Under the pieces are notes generated by a model. It was given only the letters and a program-made list of their open reading frames with translations, was not told the origin of the DNA and made no database searches. A stretch of DNA of 57,306 bases from a bacterium (GTDB taxonomy: Bacteria; Myxococcota_A; UBA9160; UBA6930). The stretch's first letter is position 1. The number at the start of each line of letters is the position of its first letter. Below are positions 7,689 to 15,817 of the stretch, piece after piece. The stretch spans positions 1-57,306 of the forward strand of contig JAAETT010000061.1 in NCBI GenBank assembly GCA_024228115.1, read 5' to 3'. The translations under genes and the position numbers were made by a program.

Positions 7689-8473
7689 ACGAGCGCGTCC
7701 CCCCTGTCCTCCACGTCCAGGGGCTCTACGTCAAGCGCGACGGACACCCCGTCCTCGAAGACATCACGTTCGACGTGGCGCCGGGAGAGTTTGCTGGCAT
7801 CTGCGGCCCGAACGGTGCCGGCAAGACGACGCTCCTCAAGACGCTGCTCGGCAGTTTGAAGCCCGACGCGGGCGAGATCAGCGTGCTCGGTGCGACGCCC
7901 GGCCACCAGCGGGACGAAGGCATCGGCTACGTGCCCCAACGCAACAACGTGCCCGCGGGCTTCCCGGCTCGCGTGCGGGATATCGTCGCCATGGGAGGGT
8001 TGCGCGGACGGGGTTGGCGGGGTCGGCTGGGGTTGGCGACAGCGGAAGGCGAAGCCGTAGAGGAGAATCTCGAGCGGGTCGGAATCCTCCCGTTGGCGGA
8101 TCGGCCGATCGGGCAGCTCTCCGGCGGCGAGCAGCGCCGGGTGGTGCTCGCCCAGGCCTTGTGCGCAAGCAGCCGCCTGTTGATTCTCGATGAGCCGACC
8201 GTAGGTCTCGATCTTCCAGCGGAGCAGGCCTTCTATCGGCTATGCCGCAAGCTCCAATCCGAGCTCGGTCTTTCCGTGATCGCCGTCTCCCACGATCTGG
8301 TGGCCCTGGCCGGCGAGGCCGATCGACTCCTTTGCATCAACCGCCATATGCATGTCCACGGCAATCCGGATGAAGTCGTTCACAGCCACGCCCTCAAGGA
8401 AGCCTACGCTTGCGAATTCGACTTCCTGCGCGGCGAAATCGACCACCACGGCCGTCACGGCCCGGGGCACTGA
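7685..8473 (+). CDS. znuC: Zinc ABC transporter, ATP-binding protein
   Basis: A 262-aa ABC ATPase with Walker A GPNGAGKTT, signature LSGGEQRR, Walker B LLILDEP and the switch histidine region VSHD. It would power metal import through ZnuB. It starts 4 bp inside znuA and ends 6 bp before znuB, in an unbroken znuACB order. The C-terminal tail contains several histidines (DHHGRHGPGH), a plausible regulatory metal-sensing feature. Confidence 0.92.
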   Translation: MNERVPPVLHVQGLYVKRDGHPVLEDITFDVAPGEFAGICGPNGAGKTTLLKTLLGSLKPDAGEISVLGATPGHQRDEGIGYVPQRNNVPAGFPARVRDIVAMGGLRGRGWRGRLGLATAEGEAVEENLERVGILPLADRPIGQLSGGEQRRVVLAQALCASSRLLILDEPTVGLDLPAEQAFYRLCRKLQSELGLSVIAVSHDLVALAGEADRLLCINRHMHVHGNPDEVVHSHALKEAYACEFDFLRGEIDHHGRHGPGH

Positions 8474-8478
8474 GCCGA

Positions 8479-9270
8479 ATGCTCGAGCTTGTCTTCATGC
8501 AACGGGCGCTGATCGCCGCGATCGGTGTCGGCATCGTATGCGGCGGCCTTGGTTTCTTCGTCGTCCTTCGGGGAATGGCCTTTGCAGGCATCGGCATCTC
8601 TCACGCGGCCATCGGCGGCATCGCGATCGGCCTCTTGCTAGGCATGAGCCCCACCTGGAGCGGAGCGGTCTTCGCGGTCGGGACAGCCGTCGCGATCGCC
8701 TGGTCGAGACGGCGCAGTGAGCTCTCCCAGGATACCGTGATCGGAGTCTTCTTCACCGGCGCGATGGCCCTCGGCCTCGTCCTGGTGAGCCTGCGACGAA
8801 GCGCCCAACAGGATCTGTTCGGCTACTTGTTCGGCAACGTCCTGGCGATCTCGCCCTTCGAGTTGACGGCGCTGCTCGGCCTCGGCGCGTGCGTGTTGAT
8901 CCTTCTCGCACTCACGTTTCGCGCGCACCTCTTCGTCGCATTCGACGACGAGATTGCGGGCGCTTACGGCCATCCGGTCGAGAAGCTGGAAATGCTCTTG
9001 CTCGTGTTGCTGGCCATCACGGTGATCCTCGGCGTCCGGCTGGTCGGTGTCCTGTTGATCGAAGCCCTGTTGGTCGTCCCGGCCGCCACCGCCGCACTCT
9101 GGGCCCGGGATTTTCGAGGCCAGGTTGCGCTGGCCATGGGCCTGGGTGCCATATCCGGTGTCGTGGGCCTTTTCGTGGCCTACCAATTCGATCTGGCAGC
9201 GGGCGCGAGCATCGCCCTGGCGACGGTTCTCCTCTTCCTGATCAGCCTGCCGCTTCGAAGAAGTGCCTGA
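8479..9270 (+). CDS. znuB: Zinc ABC transporter, membrane permease
   Basis: A 263-aa ABC-3 family permease with about eight membrane segments. It begins MLELVFMQRALIAAIGVG, and the family glycine-rich loop (FFVVLRGMAFAGIGISHAAIGG) lies near residues 30-50. The ATG at 8479 is preferred over an upstream start because it falls just after znuC and begins the first hydrophobic helix. It completes the CDF-znuA-znuC-znuB operon. Confidence 0.92.
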   Translation: MLELVFMQRALIAAIGVGIVCGGLGFFVVLRGMAFAGIGISHAAIGGIAIGLLLGMSPTWSGAVFAVGTAVAIAWSRRRSELSQDTVIGVFFTGAMALGLVLVSLRRSAQQDLFGYLFGNVLAISPFELTALLGLGACVLILLALTFRAHLFVAFDDEIAGAYGHPVEKLEMLLLVLLAITVILGVRLVGVLLIEALLVVPAATAALWARDFRGQVALAMGLGAISGVVGLFVAYQFDLAAGASIALATVLLFLISLPLRRSA

Positions 9271-9291
9271 ACCTTCGAGGTCAACCCATCC

Positions 9292-10714
9292 ATGAACCGA
9301 GCCCTCCGAACCCTCGGGTTGCCTCTGCTCCTCCTCGGGGCCCTGGTCGCCATCGGCTCCCAAGCGTGGACGGCGGCTCGCGTCGGTGCCGGGATGAGCG
9401 CCCTGGTCGCCTGCGGCCTGGTGCACCACACCGGCCTCGATCCGGAGTGGGTCATGGCGCACTACGTAGGCCCCCTGCTCGGTGCCGGCGCTAAACTGGT
9501 CGAACTCCAGCACGACCCTGGGACGGGAACCACCGGAAGCCGGGCCGCAGCCTGGGCCCGCGGACGAGCCATCGTTCGCGGCGGCGTTGGCTGCACACTC
9601 GTTCTCGACGAGGACGAGGCTGCACTTCGCAGCTTCGAGGATCCACCCCACGCGCCCCCCCTTCGACCCGATCTGCCGTGGCCGGAAGGCAGTGCCCCCC
9701 TCGACGGCCCTGCGAACCCCGCGCTCGTCGCCGCCCTCGATGAAGCCTTCGCCGAGCCTGAGAACCAGCCCGGGCGGATGCGCCAGACTCTCGCCGTACT
9801 CGTCGCCCACGGCGGAAGGCTCTTGGCCGAACGCTATGCCCCCGGCGTCGATCGCGATTCCCGATTGCTCTCCTGGTCCGCTGCGAAAAGCGTGATCGCC
9901 GCGCTGCTTGGTGTCGCCGAGTTCGAAGGCCGGCTCGATCGGTTCGGCCCTGCCCCGGTTCCCGAGTGGCGCGGGCCCGCCGATCCCCGCGGCTCGATTA
10001 CCGTCGACCAGCTGCTGCGCATGTCGAGCGGCCTCGCCTTCGATGAAACCTATGGGGCCGTGAACGACGTCTCCCAGATGCTCTTCACCCACCCGGACGC
10101 AGGCGCATTCGCCGCAGGCATGGATCTCCTCCACGAACCCGACAGCGAATGGGCCTACTCGAGTGGCACGTCGAACATCCTCGCCCGCATCTTGCGTGAT
10201 CTCTTCGGGCGCGACGTCGAAGCCCAGGTGAGCTGGAGTCGCACGTCCTTCTTCGACCCCATCGGAATGCGCAGCGCGGTGTTCGAAACCGACGCGTCCG
10301 GGAGCTTCATCGGCTCCTCCCTTCTTCTACGCGACTGGCAGGGACTGGGCACGCTTCGGCCAACTCCATTTGCAAGGGGGGACATGGAACGGCCAGCGCA
10401 TCCTTCCCAAAGACTGGATCCGGTACGTGAGTACACCCACGCCGAAAGCACCCGAGGGCCGATACGGCGCGGGGTGGTGGCTGAACGCAGGCGATCCAGC
10501 CGACCCGACCCAGCGCATGTGGCCGTCGGTACCGCCGGAGGCCTATGCGGCCCGCGGCATGAGCGGACAATACGTGGTCATCGTCCCTTCGGCAGATCTG
10601 GTGATCGTGCGCCTGGGGCTTACCCAATCCGGCCAGGATGAGTTGCAGGGAATCGAGCCGCTCGTGCGGGCAGCCATCGACGCCGTGCAGGGCGGGCCCA
10701 CATCGGGCGAGTAG
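9292..10714 (+). pseudogene. Serine hydrolase (class C beta-lactamase fold), frameshifted
   Basis: An N-terminal membrane anchor is followed by a beta-lactamase-like domain with SxxK (WSAAKS) and YSSG, resembling NylB or esterase-type serine hydrolases. Reading frame 1 is good up to LLLRDWQG (about 10340). The family-like continuation DWARFGQLHLQGGTWNG runs on in another frame to the stop at 10714. At the break the sequence carries an imperfect 10-bp tandem duplication, GACTGGCAGG followed by GACTGGGCAC (10333-10352). Removing one copy restores a continuous protein of about 470 aa. It is therefore either a genuine frameshift mutation or a sequencing or assembly error. Upstream it follows znuB by 21 bp. 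Confidence 0.8.
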
Positions 10715-10796
10715 GCCGAACGCGTCCGACGGTTCGCGGGCAGGCCATTCGATTCCACTCGCGCCGTCGGATCCTGGCATCCCCAGGGGACTCATG

Positions 10797-10807
10797 CCCC
10801 CCCCCCC
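10797..10807. repeat. Homopolymer run of 11 C
   Basis: An uninterrupted C11 tract lies in the 167-bp gap before the PEP-CTERM gene. It is a slippage-prone site, either a phase-variation candidate or simply an error-prone position for sequencing. Confidence 0.8.
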
Positions 10808-10881
10808 GATGCCTGCGTGTTTCGAATCCCCCGCGCAAGAAACGCGCCACGTCATGGCCTTTCGGGGCACCCTTCTTCCAT

Positions 10882-12012
10882 ATGTCTCGCGTACTCCTGC
10901 GCTCTCGTAGGCTCTTCCTCCTGCTCGCTGCGTGCCTGATCGCGACTGTCGGCCCCCCGACCACGGCCTCCGCCCTCGCTGTCGTCGATCCGGGCCAGAC
11001 GCCTGTCGTCATCAGCGGTGCAGGAAACGCGGAATTCTCGGGAATCGCTCACACTGGTGGCGGCCAGTTCCTCTCGGTCGCGGATTCCGGAGGGACACTC
11101 CACCCCGTTTCGATCAGCATCGATCCGGTGACGGGCTTCGTAAGCCAGGCCAGCGCAGGCACACCCGTGATTCTCGCCGGCGGGGTCGATCTGGAGGGCG
11201 TCGCCTGGCGCAGCGCTACCGGGAGCGTTTTCGTATCGGACGAGGTCGGCCCGGCGATCCGGGAAGTCGATCCCACCACCGGCGCGTTGATCCGCAACGT
11301 CACCTTGCCGCCGATCTTCGCCAATCTGAGGCCGAATCTCGGCCTGGAATCGCTGAGCCTCGCGCCGGACGGTTCCGCCTTGTGGACCGCCAACGAGGCC
11401 GCCCTCCTGGTCGACGGCCCGGTCGCGAACTTCGTCGACGGTACCTGGGTGCGCATCCAACGCTTCGACGGAACGGGAACCGCCGCCGGGCAATGGGCCT
11501 ATCGGACCGAAGCCCAGGGAAGCTTCTCGGGCGTGGTCGATCTCGTGGCGCTCCCGAGCGGGGAGCTGCTCGTGCTCGAACGCGCGCTCGCCCTCGGCGG
11601 ATTTCAATCGCGGCTCTTCCTGATCGATTTCAACGGCGCGACGGATACCAGCAGCCTGCCGGCCCTGGCGGGTGCCAGCTTCCAAGGCGTCGGCAAGACC
11701 CTGCTCTGGAGCCGGTTGGGCGGCGCACTGAACATCGAGGGCATGGGTCTCGGCCCGACCTTGGCGAACGGCGATACGAGCCTCGTCCTGGTGAGCGATG
11801 GGGGCGGAACGTCACCACCGAATACACTCGCCCTGCGGCTCTCCGTCCCGGAACCGGGGATCCTGCTGCTGGTCTTGTTGGGCACCGCCGGAATGCTCGG
11901 CCGATCCCGTGCCGCGTTCGCATCCCAGCTGGGCAAGTTCCATCGCAATCCCTCGCGCAGCGAGGCGACCTGCGAAGCGCTACAGCTGGACCTGATCCGA
12001 TCGGGCGGGTAG
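10882..12012 (+). CDS. PEP-CTERM protein with phytase-like esterase domain
   Basis: A 376-aa exported protein. It has a signal peptide at residues 1-30, a beta-rich central domain with motifs of the 'esterase-like activity of phytase' family (DLEGVAWRSATG, VSDEVGP, LGLESLSLAPDG), and a C-terminal PEP-CTERM signal (SVPEPGILLLVLLG, then GRSR). PEP-CTERM signals are recognised by an exosortase, which is not in this window. About 33 residues follow the signal, although PEP-CTERM proteins normally end just after the arginines. No other frame gives an early stop, so the tail seems genuine. It is convergent with the aminotransferase gene, 5 bp away. Confidence 0.7.
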   Translation: MSRVLLRSRRLFLLLAACLIATVGPPTTASALAVVDPGQTPVVISGAGNAEFSGIAHTGGGQFLSVADSGGTLHPVSISIDPVTGFVSQASAGTPVILAGGVDLEGVAWRSATGSVFVSDEVGPAIREVDPTTGALIRNVTLPPIFANLRPNLGLESLSLAPDGSALWTANEAALLVDGPVANFVDGTWVRIQRFDGTGTAAGQWAYRTEAQGSFSGVVDLVALPSGELLVLERALALGGFQSRLFLIDFNGATDTSSLPALAGASFQGVGKTLLWSRLGGALNIEGMGLGPTLANGDTSLVLVSDGGGTSPPNTLALRLSVPEPGILLLVLLGTAGMLGRSRAAFASQLGKFHRNPSRSEATCEALQLDLIRSGG

Positions 12013-12017
12013 GCCCA

Positions 12018-13175
12018 TCAAGCCGAGGGGGCTCCCCCTTCCGACCAGCGAGAGAGCCGAGCGAGCGCCTCGCGTAGATCCGCCTCGGGCGCCGCATAAC
12101 AAAAGCGAAGCCAGCCCTCCCCCGTGGAACCGAAATCAATTCCTGGAGTGGCGGCGACGTGCGCGCGTTCGAGCAACGCATTCGCCAAGGCGAGCGAATC
12201 CCCACTGAAGGCGCCCGCATCCGCGAACACGTAGAACGCACCCTCGGGCTCGACGGGAATGACGAAGCCGAGCTCGCGAAGACCATCGATCAGCAGCCGG
12301 CGCCGGGGCGCGAGGCTCGCCCGGGCTGCCTCGACGGTGGCGTCCCCTTGCTGGAGGGCTGCGATCCCCGCCCGCTGTACGAATTCGCTCGCGGATATGA
12401 ACAGGTTCTGCTGCAGCGATTGCAAGGTGCGGATCGCGGCTTGCGGGGCGATCACGTAGCCGAGACGGAAGCCTGTCATGGCGTAGCGCTTCGAGAACCC
12501 ATCCAGGACGAACGCCTGATCGGTGATTTCCAGCGCAGAGACCACGCGGGCTTCGTCGTAGACGAGCCCATCGTAGATCTCGTCGCAAACCAGAGGCACA
12601 CCGAGGCTGGCCAGGGCTTCGAGCGTCTCGCGGCTCTGAATGGCACCGGTCGGATTGGCCGGTGTGCCCACCACGATGGCCTTCGTCCGGGAGGTGACGG
12701 CACTTCGCACCGCGTCCACGTCCACGGCATAGCCAGCCTCCGGAGCGCAGGCCACCGCCACCGGCTTCCCACCGCAGAAACGCACGAAGTTCGGATAACA
12801 CGCGTAGTGCGGCGACGGGACGATCACCTCGTCACCAGGCTCGAGCACGAGGCCGAACACCATCAGCATCGCCGGGGATGTGCCACTCGTCACGATCACC
12901 TGGGCCGGATCCACCGAACTGCCCGTGCGGCGCGTCTTGTCCGCTGCGATCGCGTCGCGGAGTTCGGGAAGGCCCCGGCTGTCCGTGTAGTTCGTGTGTC
13001 CGGAGCCCAGGGCTTCGGCGCAGGCGCGCAGCGCCGCAGGCGGTGGATCGAAATCCGGCTCGCCGACTTCGAGGTGCACCACGTGGATCCCCGCCCGCTC
13101 CATCTCCTGCGCACGCTCCATCAACTCCATCGCGAGGAACGGCTGGACCGCCCGGATGTGAGGAGGAATTCGCAC
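12018..13175 (-). CDS. PLP-dependent aminotransferase, class I
   Basis: A 385-aa fold-type I aminotransferase. The PLP lysine is Lys229 in DGFSKRYAMTGFRLGY. Asn174 (ANPTGA), Asp198 and Tyr201 (CDEIY), and Arg237 complete the aspartate-aminotransferase pattern. The length and the MRIPPHIRAVQPFLAMELM start fit the AspC/AlaT subgroup. Amino donor and acceptor cannot be set from sequence. It is divergent from ccmE, with a 125-bp shared upstream region. Confidence 0.88.
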   Translation of the reverse strand: MRIPPHIRAVQPFLAMELMERAQEMERAGIHVVHLEVGEPDFDPPPAALRACAEALGSGHTNYTDSRGLPELRDAIAADKTRRTGSSVDPAQVIVTSGTSPAMLMVFGLVLEPGDEVIVPSPHYACYPNFVRFCGGKPVAVACAPEAGYAVDVDAVRSAVTSRTKAIVVGTPANPTGAIQSRETLEALASLGVPLVCDEIYDGLVYDEARVVSALEITDQAFVLDGFSKRYAMTGFRLGYVIAPQAAIRTLQSLQQNLFISASEFVQRAGIAALQQGDATVEAARASLAPRRRLLIDGLRELGFVIPVEPEGAFYVFADAGAFSGDSLALANALLERAHVAATPGIDFGSTGEGWLRFCYAAPEADLREALARLSRWSEGGAPSA

Positions 13176-13264
13176 ACCGGCGAGGTAGCCGTGGAGCTAG
13201 AACATGTCAACTGAGAGACGCTTGCAACCCATCGAATTTCCTACGCTTTCGCGCCTCCCGGGGT

Positions 13265-13300
13265 TTGACGGAAACCGGTCGAGGGGATAGCTTGCGGAGC
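13265..13300 (+). promoter_or_regulatory. Promoter of the ccm operon, possibly leaderless
   Basis: TTGACG (13265-13270), a 17-bp spacer and TAGCTT (13288-13293) form a good housekeeping-type promoter. The ccmE ATG at 13301 lies seven bases after the -10 box, about where transcription should start. The message would be leaderless or nearly so; a GGAG at 13296-13299 is too close to be a normal Shine-Dalgarno site. Confidence 0.5.
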
Positions 13301-13753
13301 ATGTCCAAGGGGGTCCAGATCGCCATCGGCGGCGTCTTGATGGCGTTGCTGCTCGGCTGGTACGGCTCGACGCAGGTCAGCGAAGCGTCGTTTGCCTACT
13401 ACCAGACCCTCGAAGAATTCGCGGCCGCAGACGGCGAAGCGAGCCGCGCGGTGCGCGTGCACGGCTACGTCGCTGATGGCTCCATCGAGCGCGACGTAGA
13501 CGCCAAACAGGTGAGCTTTCGCGTACAGAGCACACCGCCTCACGCCGGAGAAGCGGACGGCCGCATGATGCAGGTGGTCTACGCGAGCCTCGAGACGCCG
13601 GACCTCTTCAAGGACGGCGCCGAGGTCGTCGTAGAGGGCCGCTTGCATCCTGCCGAGAGCGGCGGGAACACCTTCCACGCCACCAATGTCCTCGCCAAAT
13701 GCCCGTCGAAGTTCGAGGGTCAGGAACCCCCGGGCTCCGGCACTTCGAGCTAG
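13301..13753 (+). CDS. ccmE: Cytochrome c maturation heme chaperone CcmE (cysteine type)
   Basis: A 150-aa protein with an N-terminal membrane anchor (residues 5-20) and a periplasmic OB-fold domain (YAYYQTL-like start, VRVHGYVADGSI, VSFRV, VVVEGRL, FHATNVLAKCPSK). CcmE carries heme covalently between CcmC and CcmF. Classical CcmE binds heme through a histidine near the C-terminus. This one has Cys134 in CPSKF, matching the CxxxY type known from Desulfovibrio and archaea, but with Phe138 in place of Tyr. It opens the ccm operon; the gap to ccmF is filled by 22-bp repeats. Confidence 0.85.
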   Translation: MSKGVQIAIGGVLMALLLGWYGSTQVSEASFAYYQTLEEFAAADGEASRAVRVHGYVADGSIERDVDAKQVSFRVQSTPPHAGEADGRMMQVVYASLETPDLFKDGAEVVVEGRLHPAESGGNTFHATNVLAKCPSKFEGQEPPGSGTSS

Positions 13754-13757
13754 CCCG

Positions 13758-13855
13758 GATGAGCGAGCGGCAACCCGCCGATGAGCGGGCGACAACCCGC
13801 AGACGGGTGAGCGGATACCCGCAGATGAGTGAGCGGATGCCCGCAGATGAGTGAG
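13758..13855 (+). repeat. 4.5 tandem copies of a 22-bp repeat between ccmE and ccmF
   Basis: Units start at 13758, 13780, 13802 and 13824, each 22 bp with the form GAtGAGyGaGCGgmwrCCCGCm, followed by a 10-bp partial unit from 13846 that contains the ccmF ATG. Each unit has a short GCGG...CCCGC inverted repeat and most contain an in-frame-independent ATG. No spacers are present, so this is not CRISPR. An ATG at 13759 opens a 32-codon frame ending in a stop that overlaps the ccmF start. Confidence 0.85.
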
Positions 13856-15817
13856 GTCGGCGCCTCAGCCCTGGGGTTTGCTTTCGTGGTCGCCCTCGTC
13901 GGCGCCGTGGCGGGCGTGGTGGGAGGCGTACGCCGGGACGCGGCCTGGGCAGAAGTCGCGCGAATCGCCGTCCTCGTCCACTTCGTGTTGGCGAGCGTTG
14001 CCATCGGCAGCCTCTTCTGGGCCTTTGCCACCCTCGATTTCCAGCTCTCCTATGTGGCAAGCCACGCGGCCCGCAGCATGGCCACCCACTACCGCCTCGC
14101 CGCGCTCTGGGGCGGCCAGGCCGGCTCCCTGCTGCTCTGGCTTTGGATGTTGGCGGCCTACGCGGCGGTTGCGGTCGTCGTCAACCGCCGCAATCAGAGC
14201 TTGATCCCCTGGGTGAGCGCGATGCTGATGCTGAACGCGGTCTTCTTCGGCGTGATGCTGAACTTCGTGTCCGACCCCTTCGAAGCGGTCGCCCCGGGCC
14301 AGGTGCTCTCCGACGGCAACGGCCTCAACCCGCTACTGCAGCATCCCGTCATGATGATCCACCCGATCGTCCTGTACACGGGGCTCGTCGGTTTCGCTGT
14401 GCCCTTCGCCTTCGCCTTCGCCGCCATGGCGACAGGCGAACTCGGAACCGCATGGATGCGCATCACCCGCCGGTGGACCTTATGGGCGTGGTTCTTCCTC
14501 TCGGTCGGCATCCTGCTCGGCGGACGCTGGGCCTACGAAGTGCTCGGCTGGGGGGGCTACTGGGCCTGGGATCCGGTAGAGAACGCGTCCTTCATGCCCT
14601 GGCTCGCAGCCACTGCCTACCTGCACTCGGTGATGGTGCAGGAAAAGCGGGACATGCTGAAGGTCTGGAACCTGGTGCTGATCGGGCTGACCTACACGCT
14701 CTGCTTGTTCGGCACCATGCTCACCCGTAGCGGCCTCGTTCGATCCGTCCACGCGTTCGCCCAGACCGAGATCTTCGGAATCCTCTTCCTGGGCTACGTC
14801 GTAGCGACCGTCGTCCTCTTCTTTGGCATCCTCGCCTGGCGCTCCCCGGAACTCCGAGCCAAGCACCAGCTCGAATCCGTGCTGTCCCGCGAAGCCGGCT
14901 TCGTCGTGAACAACTGGCTCTTCATGGCGTTCCTCGGCGTGGTCTTCTGGGGCACCCTCTTCCCGAAGGTCTCGGAATGGATCACCGGCACCGAGCTCTT
15001 GATCGGTCCCGCCTGGTTCAACGGCCTCGCCAGTTTCGTGGCGCTTCCGTTGTTGCTTCTCACCGGCATCGGACCGCTGATTGCCTGGCGCCGCGCGTCC
15101 GGAGCAAACCTGCGGCGCCAGTTCGTGTGGCCCTCCATTTGCGGTTTGGCGGTCGGCTTCGCCACCGGCATCGGCACAGGCCTCTCGGGCGGTGTGTTTC
15201 CGGTGCTCGTCTGGGCGGTTTCCGGGTTCGTGGTCGGCACGATCTCGCAGGAGTACCTACGCGCGGTTCGCGCGCGTATGCGCCGCGGCGAGAACCCGGC
15301 CCGGGCGGTTGCAACGCTGATGCGAAAGAACCAGCGGCGGTACGGCGGCTACGTGGTCCACCTCGGCGTGGTGTTCATCTTCATCGGGATCGCTGGAGCC
15401 GCATTCAACGAAGAACGGCTCGAGAACATCCGTGTCGGCGATTCGATCGAAATGAACGGGTACCGGCTCGAATACCGCACGGCCCGACCGATTCCGGCCC
15501 AGCACTACGGTGGAGCGATCGCCCGGATTGCTCTCTTCCAGGACGACGAGCCGCTCGTCACCATGACTCCAGAACGCCGGGTCTACTGGCTGGAACAGCA
15601 GCCGGCTTCGATCCCGTCGGTCTACTCGACTCTCCTCGAAGACCTGTACGTCATCCTGACGGCCATCGAGCCCGACGGGTCGGCGACGGTGAAGGTCTAC
15701 CGCAACCCGTTGGTCAACTGGATCTGGATCGGCGGCTACACCTTCGTACTCGGCACGATCCTCATCCTCTGGCCTCACCCGCCGTTGCGGAGCCGCTCGG
15801 AAGAGAACGAAGCGTGA
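13847..15817 (+). CDS. ccmF: Cytochrome c heme lyase subunit CcmF
   Basis: A 656-aa polytopic inner-membrane protein of the heme-handling family. The tryptophan-rich heme motif is present (GGYWAWDPVENASFMPW), with conserved histidine loops (HYRLAALWGGQAGSLLLW, LLQHPVMMIHP). The C-terminal periplasmic domain and final membrane segment match CcmF. It ligates heme from CcmE to apocytochromes. The ATG at 13847 lies in the last repeat unit; a GTG at 13829 is an in-frame alternative. The stop overlaps the next gene's GTG. Confidence 0.95.
   Translation: MSEVGASALGFAFVVALVGAVAGVVGGVRRDAAWAEVARIAVLVHFVLASVAIGSLFWAFATLDFQLSYVASHAARSMATHYRLAALWGGQAGSLLLWLWMLAAYAAVAVVVNRRNQSLIPWVSAMLMLNAVFFGVMLNFVSDPFEAVAPGQVLSDGNGLNPLLQHPVMMIHPIVLYTGLVGFAVPFAFAFAAMATGELGTAWMRITRRWTLWAWFFLSVGILLGGRWAYEVLGWGGYWAWDPVENASFMPWLAATAYLHSVMVQEKRDMLKVWNLVLIGLTYTLCLFGTMLTRSGLVRSVHAFAQTEIFGILFLGYVVATVVLFFGILAWRSPELRAKHQLESVLSREAGFVVNNWLFMAFLGVVFWGTLFPKVSEWITGTELLIGPAWFNGLASFVALPLLLLTGIGPLIAWRRASGANLRRQFVWPSICGLAVGFATGIGTGLSGGVFPVLVWAVSGFVVGTISQEYLRAVRARMRRGENPARAVATLMRKNQRRYGGYVVHLGVVFIFIGIAGAAFNEERLENIRVGDSIEMNGYRLEYRTARPIPAQHYGGAIARIALFQDDEPLVTMTPERRVYWLEQQPASIPSVYSTLLEDLYVILTAIEPDGSATVKVYRNPLVNWIWIGGYTFVLGTILILWPHPPLRSRSEENEA

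Noticed and set aside
10812-10840. tRNA T-arm-like TTCGAATCCCC
   Set aside because: The flanking bases do not form a 5-bp T-stem, and no acceptor or anticodon stem can be built around it.
13758-13855. Possible CRISPR array
   Set aside because: The 22-bp units are directly adjacent with no unique spacers, and no cas genes are present; it is a plain tandem repeat.
14977-15813. Upstream extension of the zinc-ribbon Ccm protein
   Set aside because: The frame is open within ccmF, but the extension is Arg-rich shadow sequence; the GTG at 15814 precedes the natural signal helix.
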